Shown here piece after piece: positions 55,464 to 64,000 of a stretch of DNA of 64,000 nt. Below the pieces are notes generated by a model, which worked only from the letters and a program-made list of their open reading frames with translations, had not been told where the DNA came from and made no database searches. The DNA lies in NCBI RefSeq assembly GCF_000003815.2, contig NC_049990.1, forward strand, positions 16,554,379-16,618,378, read 5' to 3'. The translations under genes were made by a program, and so were the position numbers. Numbering within the stretch: the stretch's first letter is position 1; each line of letters begins with the position of its first letter. The stretch is from Branchiostoma floridae (Eukaryota > Chordata > Leptocardii > Amphioxiformes > Branchiostomatidae).

Positions 55464-58400
55464 ATGGGTCGTTCTGATTACGAAAGCGAAGAGGAGAGGA
55501 AAAAGAGAAGAAAAAAACGCCGATCTCGGTCTGGTTCTCGGTCCAAGAAACGGCACAGGTAAGGGGGAGGGGGGCGCCGAGAATTTTTTGCGCGAAACCG
55601 AATCAGCTATGTTTTTCGTATGGCTCCTATTTCCAACACGTTTATAGTAAAATTGTGAGATCAGATTGCGTTTATAGTTTCAATTGTTTAGGAACTAGCC
55701 CTGTCATTAGCTTTTATGATTAGTACTTTACTCTCTACTCTACTCTATAGCGACGCAAACTCCCACGTTCTTTATTTTTCAAAATTTATAGCACGGAGGG
55801 GTAATTTTTGTTTCAGCTCTTCTGACGACGATCGGAAGAAACACAGCCGTAAACACGACAAGAAGAAGCGCTCCCGGTCCCGTAGCAGGTAACATTTTTT
55901 TATTGATATGTGCTTTGGGCTTCTGCTAATCTTCTTGATCTTGATTGAGTACTGGACAACGCCCCTCAGTTGGGGCAAAGCGTCCAGGGGGAGTGCTGCG
56001 CCTTAATGTCCCCTGAGGCGTCGGAGAACTGCCTCCTTGAACTTTGGAGCGTCTGTGATCTCCGTGACCTCGTATGGTAGAGAGTTCCAATCTCTCACGG
56101 TTTGTGGGAAGAAGGAATGTTTGTAGCAGTCTTTGTGAAAAGGTAGAGCCTTGTAAGAATTTGGGTTTGAGTGTCGCGATTGGCGCGGTACAGGCTTTAG
56201 ATGAGTTTCGACCGGTAGGGCTACTTTATGGTGTCTTGCTTTCTGTAAAATTGTTAATCTATTTGCTGTCCTTCTGTTGCGTAAAGTATCCCACCCCAAA
56301 TCAGAGACAAGTTTGGTGACACTATCATAACTATGATACGAATTTGTGACAAATCTGGCCGCTCTTTTTTGAACGGACTCTAACTTAGCAATGTGCTCTT
56401 TGTGGTATGGATCCCAGGCAGCGCTGGAATACTCTAAATGTGGTCTAACAAGGGATGTATATGCATTTGTTTTGACTGATTTGGGGCAGTTAAAAAGATT
56501 GCGTCTCACAAAGCCTAACGTCTTGTTAGCCTTGGAAGCAATGTACTGTATGTGTTGTGACCAAGAGAGCTGGTTGTTGAGTGTGACTCCTAAGTATTTG
56601 TGGTTGTTAGTCTCGGCTAGAACATGACTTCCTAATTTGTAGTTGTAGAGTTTAGGTTTACGTTTGTGGGTATAACGCATAACAAAACATTTGTCCGGGT
56701 GTAATTTCATCTGCCATGTGTTTTGCCATGTATCTAATGTATTGATGTCCTCTTGTAAGAGGGTGTGATCTCTGTCACTGTTTATCTCCCTGTAAATGAC
56801 GCAGTCATCCGCAAAGAGACGGATGTTAGAGTTGAGGTTGTCGGCTAAGTCATTAATGTACACTAAGAACAGTAGTGGTCCGAGCACGGTACCCTGGGGC
56901 ACTCCAGAGACTACCTCTGCCCACTCTGAGTGCTCTCCCCCAACTACCACTCTTTGTTTACGATTTTTGAGAAAATTAGAGATCCAGTGAAGTACCTTAC
57001 CCCTAATCCCTTAATTTTGGAGTTTTAGGAGTAAGCGATCATGAGGTACTTTGTCAAAAGCTTTTGCGAAGTCGGTTATAATCATATCTGTTTGCGACCT
57101 GGTATCTAAAGAATGGGCTAAGTCAGTTGTAGTTAAAATAAGTTGGGTTTCACATGAACGCTTTTTCCTAAACCCATGCTGCTTGTCAGATAATATAGAG
57201 TATTTGTCAAAATGATCCATCATCTGTGATTGCACTATGTGCTCCATAACCTTACTACAAACACATGTGAGGGAAACAGGACGGTAATTTGCAGGATCAG
57301 TCCTGTCCCCCTTTTTAAAGATGGGAGAGATATTGGCATGTAGCCATGGGGAAGGGATTTGGCCAGTTTCAAGTGATTTCTGACAAATAATAGTCAGAGC
57401 AGGGGCTAACTCAGCAGCTGTTACAACATGCAACACGACGACAACGCTGGTACAATTATGTTGTTGAATGTTCCAACTACGTGTATAAGGATTTTTTTTC
57501 AAGAATAAAACATTTGCCGACTCATCGGCAGTTGGACATTACCGGAAGAAGAAGAACCGTGTTGTTGATTGACCCGGCCCGCCAGCGCTATCATGCCGCG
57601 CGGGGCAGCGGCGCGCGGCGTTTTGTTAGCAGAATTCTTATAGGCAAAAATATAATTTTAAAGCCCATAAACCACAAAATGTTTGGTTTATATGTGTGGG
57701 GAACACATATGCTCACAAAATATTTGAGTTCTGTGATGTTTAACCTGGTATTACGTGGTATTACTTGGTATTACTTGGTATTCCGTCTTTCAGTATCTCC
57801 CCTTTTTTAAGTTTGTTACTTCTGGGAAGGACGAGTCTATGTCTGAAGGAGCTTTACTGGTTGGTCATATTCACAGCTGTAACTTAACTTATTAACTTAT
57901 TATTATGATCTCTAGAGGTTCAGGTTCAGTCCACGTCTGAATCCATTACATATGTGTGCTGAAAAGTCTTTTTTTTAAACTCATAAATTGCATGATAGCT
58001 ATAGATTTTGACTCCCAATTGACAAGTATCTTCTCCATTGTTAAGGAGTGCATCCAGCGATCGCCATAGAAAACGTCGGTCACGATCCAAGTCCTCTTCA
58101 CGGAAACGGAGGTCAAGATCAAGGTCAAGGTCAAAGTCACGGAGGCACAGGTCAAGATCTAGATCATCGTCCAGAAGCAAGTCAAAGAAATCTCACAAGT
58201 AAGCATCTTTCTTTATCATCTTAACTTGAAAGTTCGTCTATGTTGGTAGAACATCATTCTGGATAAAGTTGAAACTGTACTTTACCCCCCCAAAAAAAGA
58301 TTGGACTTGTCTAAATTTCCGATCGACTCCAGTCTTTGTGAGTTTGTCATCGTTTGTTCATTCAGGCCAGGGTTGTAGCCAGCACCTGTCCTTCCATTCT

Positions 58401-59929
58401 TTGACCAAATTTTGCAGCTGGGGATGGAAAAAATTTCCCCTATTCCGTCCGCTGTAATGGACAGGCTTTTAGCTAGGATTTTAACAAAGGGAGTCCATTT
58501 ATTGGTGAGTCGTGGTAAGTGACTATTGTAGGGGGTTCCGGGGGCATCCACCTTCCATGGTGCAGAGTTTTTGATGATTTTAAGTTAAAAAAGTGAATTC
58601 TTAGGTATCCCAAGAGGCAAAAATACTGTTACAGATGCCACAGTAGAAGACTGTGACCACAGATCACCTGGTAGCATCCCTGGTTAATCAGAATTTCATG
58701 CTTGTCAGACGATTTTCTCCCAGTGTAAGGGCGTCCAGGGGCATCAAATTTCTTGTTATTGTAAGAAAAGTGCGTCCAGATGACGCATTGACGCATGCCT
58801 GGCTAAAAGCCTGGTAATGGACAAAAATTGATTGTAAAGTTATCAAAAAAATTTCTTCCTTGTGTCATTTTTCACCCAAACAGATGCCGCTGAACAGCTT
58901 AGTCCAATAACAAAATTTACATCTCAAAATGCAGGAGATAGCATTTAAGAGGGTCTAGATTTCAAAATGTTACAAATAAATGCCATGAACTACTCTCTTT
59001 CCCCCTAATGGCAAAATTTACCAACTGCAATAAATATTGAATGGATTACTCCTTGACAATAGGCCAGTCAAACTTTCCCAAGAAGAGATAAAAATCTGGT
59101 CTATATAAACAGGTGATCACTTAACTTAAGACAGACTAAGGGTTCTTAATACTTTTTTTCAATAGGAAAATTATCTAACTAAGGGACCACTTAAAATTGG
59201 TCACATAAGTCAGGTGGTGTTTATTTACAGATGGTCACTTGTAGTGCATGTTTGACTGTATACTATGTAGTATAGGAATCATGTAGTTGCTTGTATCCAC
59301 AATGTGGGACCGCGTGGTACAGTGGTATTGTGTTCGCCTCGTGACCGAGAGGTTGCGGGATCGAATCCGCCTGCCATGCTGCCGATCTTGTGCCCCTGGG
59401 AAGGGCACTTTACACGAACTTTCCTCACTTTACTCAAGTGAAAATGAGTCGTCCCTCGGATAGGACATTAAATGGAGGTCCCGAGTCTGGGGAGAGCCAT
59501 ACCCCGGGCACGTTAAAGAACCCGCCACATGTGCGATGGTGCGGTATGAGCGGTTCAAAACCTACAGTTCCTTGGCCGCACCTGGGGCAATTACAGTCGT
59601 ATTGAGGTCACCTGTGTGGCGCCGAATGGCAGCTCGCTCCGGACCCTTGCGATTCAGCCCCGCCTATTTTAAGCTCCTTGCAATTCAGCCCCTGGCTGCA
59701 AAGAGTGAGTAGTCGGCCCACCCAATAACATAACATAATGGTTTTCCTCCTGTGTATATACAGAGAGAAGAAGCACAAGCGGCGCTCTCGTTCCCGTTCC
59801 CGCGGTTCCTCCAGACGCAGGTCCCGTTCTCACTCCAAGTCTCGGGGCTCGTCCAAGCGCCGCTCGCGGTCCAGAGAAGCCTCCAGCAGCCGGGCAGACA
59901 AGGACTCTGCTGTGAAGGAGGAAGAACTG
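55464..59929 (+). CDS. Rsrc1: Arginine/serine-rich coiled-coil protein 1-like, first four coding exons (continues beyond window)
   Basis: The exons are 55464-55558, 55817-55888, 58058-58198 and 59764-59929, all GT/AG with consistent phases, giving 158 codons so far. The protein begins MGRSDYESEEERKKRRKKRR, close to the RSRC1 start as I know it (MGR, acidic patch, basic run). It continues as an RS domain rich in RSRSRS and KRRSRS, then turns acidic (DKDSAVKEEEL). RSRC1 (SRrp53) is a nuclear speckle protein acting in constitutive and alternative splicing. The start has a good context (ACCATGG). The coiled-coil C-terminal half is not found in 59930-64000 and should lie downstream. RS domains are low-complexity, so identity rests on the N-terminus and on the position head to head with Shox. 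Confidence 0.75.
55910..57430 (-). mobile_element. 5'-truncated non-LTR retrotransposon (CR1/Jockey-type), antisense in Rsrc1 intron 2
   Basis: The reverse transcriptase reading frame runs from about 57430 to the stop at 56003 on the minus strand. Visible RT blocks are the PIFKKGDRTDPANYRPVSLT region, HGFRKKRSCETQL, DFAKAFDKVPHDRLL, GVPQGTVLGPLLFLVYINDL and the catalytic LFADDCVIY. The late part has KYLGVTLNNQLSWSQHI and ends in a WNSLP motif. A single in-frame TAA (complement of 57011-57013) breaks it between the block with the first catalytic Asp and the GVPQGT block. Endonuclease and ORF1 are missing. The 3' tail ends near TCAATCAAGATCAAGAAGAT. It is a dead copy. Confidence 0.92.
57500..58057. 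other. Remainder of Rsrc1 intron 2
   Basis: A very GC-rich patch lies at 57570-57625 (GCGCGGGGCAGCGGCGCGCG). A 10 bp tandem repeat (TTGGTATTAC, four copies) lies at 57745-57785. Confidence 0.55.
58199..59310. other. Rsrc1 intron 3, first part
   Basis: No repeat family is recognised in this part, and no alternative exon. Confidence 0.4.
59311..59735 (+). mobile_element. Full-length tRNA-derived SINE in Rsrc1 intron 3
   Basis: The tRNA-like head (59311-59385) has an A box (CGTGGTACAGTGGT) and a B box (GCGGGATCGAATCCG). A body shared with other copies follows (CCCTGGGAAGGGCACTTTAC, CTTTCCTCACTTTACTCAAG, TAGGACATTAAATGGAGGTC). The tail is also found inverted at 1876-2102 (GGCGCCGAATGGCAGCTCGC, CAGCCCCTGGCTGCAAAGAG). 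It stops 28 bp before the Rsrc1 exon at 59764. Confidence 0.85.
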
Positions 59930-60640
59930 GTAAAGTATTAGTATTGGTTTTCTTCATCCTCCTAACGCCCGGTCCCCAACGGCATTACCTTATGGGGCCC
60001 TGCTATCCCATGCCCTATACGTGGTTATTATGATTGTCGCCACAAACAAGCTGTCAACCAATCAGAGAATAGGCCTTTCTTGGGCTTGTTGTTGTCTCAA
60101 GCTGTCTCGCAAAGGCCGCTGGGAAGCTACCAGCCAATCATGTTACGTCTTACATAGCACCATCCTCCTACGCCCGATCCCCAACGGCTGACTGCCTATA
60201 TAAGGGCAAGCTCATTAATATTTATAAGTAGGGCGGTCCCTAACTGGTCTGAGTACACAAGGTAGCAGAGGTACAGTAACACAGGAAGTTTTGACACGAC
60301 TGTGGTTCCTCTGCGTAGGAGAATGGTTTTCTTATAATCTTACTAAATTACGTTTCTACATATAGCTTCCACTGGTAAGGCCCCTAGAAGCCAGTGACCA
60401 ATACTGCCAAAGCTTCAGTCCCATTTGGTTAAGCTTTAAGGGGACACTCCTGGTATATTAATTTACAGGCCGTTTTTCTAAAATTTTGTGTGTTACCCCA
60501 ACATAGGCCCTGTGACAACGGGGCTATTATGGGGCACTTCCATGCCACTGGATTTTTTAAACTCGCGGTTAGAAATCAGTCCAGGACCTGGTGACAAATG
60601 GATGCCGTGACCTAATTCTGAAAGCATGGAGAGGCACAAA
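59930..60640. other. Rsrc1 intron 4, first part
   Basis: A CCTCCTAACGCCCGGTCCCC AACGGC phrase at about 59958 recurs at about 60167 (CCTCCTACGCCCGATCCCCA), so this is probably a repeat. CTATATAAGGGC at 60197-60208 is TATA-like, but no gene follows it. Confidence 0.45.
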
Positions 60641-60644
60641 TTTG

Positions 60645-60835
60645 TGGCTCCAGAGTAATCTCCAAGCAGATCCTAAAATGGCATAAGATCGTACCAAACT
60701 GGCCAAGGTGTGTAGTCAGCCAAGAGGTGTCCATTTGCCGGTAGCGAACCTCCTAAGCCGGCTTCACTCCTCCGCTAGCTTTTGATACTATCTTATGCTA
60801 CCGTAGGATCTGCTTGGAGATTAGCTTCAGAGCCC
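60645..60835. mobile_element. Inverted-repeat element, CTCCAAGCAGATCCTA family
   Basis: GAGTAATCTCCAAGCAGATC CTAAAATGGCATAAGAT on the left is inverted on the right (ATCTTATGCTACCGTAGGAT, CTGCTTGGAGATTAGC). The element is about 190 bp with no ORF. Confidence 0.85.
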
Positions 60836-61196
60836 AACTGGGGCTATATGCATGCACCTGATATGCAATGGGACAGTCAATGGTCAATTGCCAACATTCT
60901 AATCCCTGTTTATCTATAATTGTATTTTTGTGCTAATATTGACCATCTATTGTCAGACTAAGAACTGTCTGTTACTATGGTGTTACTTGAAGGCTGTGAT
61001 GACTGGTTTCCATGGTGACAGAGAATCACAAGCTCCTTTTGCATAGATTTCCATAGTGGTAAAGAATCCTGAGCTCTTGGTTCAACTCAAGAAATTTGAA
61101 TGGTTCTCTTGTGTTAGAGAAGAATGGTCAGAAGATCTCAGGGAAGAGCCCAAAAAGTCCCTGGCAGGGAGAGATAGTGAAAGACAGGCTTGGTAT

Positions 61197-61241
61197 CTTT
61201 ACTATGCCTTTATGCTATGATAGCATAAAGGCATAGTAAAG
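61197..61241. repeat. Perfect hairpin palindrome, 21 bp arms
   Basis: The left arm (61197-61217, CTTTACTATGCCTTTATGCT plus A) and the right arm (61221-61241) are exact reverse complements around a 3-base spacer (TGA). A tRNA-like SINE head follows at about 61255. Confidence 0.97.
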
Positions 61242-61254
61242 TATGCTGTTGCAT

Positions 61255-61480
61255 TGTGTGGTGAAATGGTTAGAGTGTTTGAGCCAATAGGTCCCAGGTT
61301 CAATGTTGTGCCCTCAGCAAAGTACATATATGCATAATATAGGTACTAGTGCTTTGCCAAGCTAAAGGTAGTCCCATACATTTGTACATTGCCTTTTGGA
61401 GATAGTTTTGTTGTTATGTGTTGACGTTGTTATCCACTGTACATGTGTCTAGCAATAGCATAGGGCATGGTATTGGAAGC
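61255..61480 (+). mobile_element. Decayed tRNA-head SINE fragment
   Basis: GTGTGGTGAAATGGTTAGAG (A-box-like) and GTCCCAGGTTCAATG (B-box-like) are followed by TTGTGCCCTCAGCAAAG and a short body. Confidence 0.5.
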
Positions 61481-64000
61481 TGCAACTCAACCCAATACTA
61501 GGTGGAGCCAAACCAAATCCTCTCCATCCAAAGTCAGGTACTCATTTTTATACCTGGGTGTAGGGTGGAAAGGGGTACAACAATATACATCAATTGCATG
61601 TCAAAAGATTCAAACCCAGGACCTAGGCTTTGGTACCAACCACCACAATGCAATTGTCTTTTGACTGCCTTAGAATGCCAGATGTTGACAGTTTCTGAAA
61701 TCGAGGCTCTAATATTCTGTGTTTCTTTTATGCATTCCCTTTTTGATGTGATTTTTCTCTATGAAATTTCTAACTGCAGCTTGTCAAATGGATATTCTTT
61801 CATTTTCTGCATTTTCGCTGTCAGATTTATTTTTATTCGCATATGATAATGATGATTGCACAAAGGCACAAAATACACGCTCACAAATTATCATGACTGT
61901 TTTACGACAAATGGAATCATCTCCTTTTAATGAATACAGTCAAGAAATGTGGTTATGTGTACATTTGCACAATGACCAATCAGTTTACTATCCACTTAGA
62001 TCTGTCACAACAGCTTCTAGGTTTTGTTCGTAATGATAATGACTATCACATTGAAGTTTATGTTGGATGAATCCAAATGAATGCTATTTCTGTTATTGCA
62101 TTTCTCTCTTTTATTGGTGTTACCGCTACCATAGCCCTGTGACAAATGATAACGATGGTTGAAACGTCTTTTTCGTAGCCGGACAAAAAGAAGTTAAGAA
62201 GGTGCGCTAACGAATGGTGATGGTTTTTGAAGGGAGCTCTCTGTGTAATAGACTCTGTGGCAGTATGTGTTAATGTCATAGCATCTGTACTGATTCCCAC
62301 TCCCTTCTTCGTCATTTGTCCCGACTTAAGTCAGCATTCCCGCGCCCAATGACCGGATTTCGGAGATAGCCATTTTATGGCGGGTAATGCAGAAAGCCAT
62401 TTAGTCTAATGGGGGTCAATGGCAATTGTCCTGGTACGTTACACCCCTACTGTTTCATGTGGCGAGAGTACTGATGGGAGGGGGGCGGGACAAAGACCTC
62501 TAACATAATGGTTATTGTCTCACCACCTTTTACTGCGGTGTAATACAAGCGAAGCACGAAGATTTATGGTCGCGAGGTTTCCCGTATATATCGCTACGAA
62601 AGCCATCTTGTGCAGTCCATGGTGCGCGTAACGGCATGGCATCTTGTTGAGGTCGAGCCTGGATGGGCCACTATGTGGGGTTTATGGGCATGACTTGCTT
62701 TTACCAAAATGGCATTTAATGTGGACACTCAGGATAATAGGCCGCGGATCTGGGCTTTATGGCGGAGCATATGGCACGAGCAGAGTGAGACGGGGTCTTG
62801 GGTGCGAAATACGGGAGTTGCAAAAGGTCTCGAAGGAAGTTGTGAGGGATTGGTGCAACTTGCAATTTGCCAAGTGCACTTTTTTACATGCAACTTGGCC
62901 AAGTTCACTTTTTTGCATGCAACTTGGGCAAGTGCCCTTTTTTGCATGTATGTCTCAAATTTTGATGTTTTTGTTGTGTGGTTTTGATGTTTGTCATAAA
63001 AGTAACTAGCCGTTTGAAAGCCATAAAAAGCATAGAGGTGTATGAGCCTAATAGAAGATCAACAATGACATTCAAATGTGCAACAAGCCACTAGGGGGCC
63101 CAAACCTATACCACCTCACACTAAATGCTACCTCCCACCAAGAAAATCAAGCCTGTTCAGGGCAAAATATACAAAAAATGGAAGATTTGCTGCAGTACGA
63201 AGGTCAAACACCAGGGGGCCCAAAATTGAACTTGACCTTTTTTCCCAACCCCTATCCACATATCAAAATTTATATCATCACAATCCATCCAGAGATTCTA
63301 AAGTAACTATGCTTATCACAAATATCTGGAAACTCAGACACACACACATGAACACACGCACCAAAAACATTATGCCTCAACTGGAGATGAAATTTAAAGA
63401 AATACTCCAAAGCAATTTAGTAACTAACAACGTTTTAACATCCTATCTGAGGGATGCCCCACTAGTAGCTGAAGCATGCAATATTTTGTATTGTCATGCA
63501 TTCTTGCATGTCTCTTGTGTTCTATGTTCTGAATAAGTCACAGGTGTACCTAAACAAAATTCAGGTACAGGGACAGTGGTTTAGGTACAATTCTGGGCAT
63601 GTACAATGTACCTGTACCTAAAGAAGCTAACCCAGCTGTTAAATTTCATTAGTCAGGCCATGTCAACTGACAGTGACATGCACAGGCATCAAGTTGTGTA
63701 CATTTCCATAAATTTTAAAGAAAAAATTGGACCATAAATCGTACAAAGCAGCTGCAATAAGAGCCAATATGTGCTGTTAGTTGCAAAAAATATATCAGAA
63801 AATGTAATTATATTAATAATGAAGAATACCAAAGTCAATTTCCAAAGTCAAAGGAAAAGATGTGAAAGAGCAAAATTGATGATTTGTATTGATCGATATA
63901 TATATTGTATACATGTACATTTTGTACCGTGCTCTAGATTTTGTGTCGGTCATACTTGTTTGACCTCTCTGACCACCAAGTCTTAGATATCATAATGAAG
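61481..64000. other. Rsrc1 intron 4, rest of window
   Basis: No further Rsrc1 exon is recognised. A three-fold short tandem of AACTTGGCCAAGT(T/G)CACTTTTTTGCATGC lies at 62855-62945. At 63080-63240 a repeat end (GCAACAAGCCACTAGGGGGC) is the inverted relative of 39140-39165. Copies of AGGTAC(A)-type words cluster at 63545-63620. Confidence 0.5.

Noticed and set aside
56074-56990. Plus-strand ORFs of 64-81 residues
   Set aside because: They are the antisense of the LINE reverse transcriptase.
59311-59385. Possible tRNA gene
   Set aside because: A and B boxes are present, but the arms do not form a proper cloverleaf and the segment continues into a shared SINE body. The same holds for the heads at 24886, 41757, 44417, 46105, 50583 and 61255.
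60197-60208. TATA box (CTATATAAGGGC) as a promoter
   Set aside because: No coding sequence follows, and the surrounding CCCCAACGGC phrase is duplicated nearby, so it is more likely part of a repeat.

Overview
The window is animal nuclear DNA, AT-rich, with short exons, long introns and dense transposon and satellite content. The best guess is amphioxus (Branchiostoma) or a close invertebrate deuterostome relative. The reasons are an undivided Shox gene next to Rsrc1, a rho-class GST, an MBOAT gene close to vertebrate MBOAT4, and many short inverted-repeat elements and tRNA-derived SINEs. The species is inferred. Splice models were built by hand from GT/AG sites, reading phase and protein family resemblance.

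Layout. (1) 1-862 (+): the last two coding exons of a rho-like glutathione S-transferase whose 5' part lies outside the window. (2) 2.47-12.19 kb (+): a complete 12-exon MBOAT O-acyltransferase of about 416 residues, resembling ghrelin O-acyltransferase, with both family catalytic residues (Asn294, His325). Its fourth-exon intron holds a 3.4 kb satellite. (3) 12.2-19.8 kb: no gene seen; several inverted-repeat elements. (4) 19.85-38.00 kb (-): a complete 4-exon Shox homeobox gene of 265 residues with a Q50 paired-type homeodomain and a C-terminal OAR motif. (5) 38.0-55.4 kb: a 17.5 kb intergenic region with repeats and a few non-repetitive GC-rich blocks that could be regulatory. (6) 55.46 kb onward (+): the first four coding exons of an arginine/serine-rich protein that best fits Rsrc1; it continues past the window. 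A broken LINE lies antisense in its second intron.

Shox and Rsrc1 stand head to head, as SHOX2 and RSRC1 do in human. This is consistent with an old regulatory linkage in which Shox enhancers sit between or inside the neighbours. The most unusual local structure is at the homeobox exon of Shox. Both edges of this exon have been duplicated into the adjacent introns: a roughly 100 bp minisatellite carries repeated copies of the exon end with its splice donor, and a second copy of the acceptor side forms a possible 30-nt in-frame microexon.

The rest is mobile or tandem DNA: at least eight families of inverted-repeat elements (one with a perfect 9 bp target duplication, one with a near-perfect 8 bp one), several tRNA-head SINEs, and satellites with units of about 58, 100, 190 and 210 bp.
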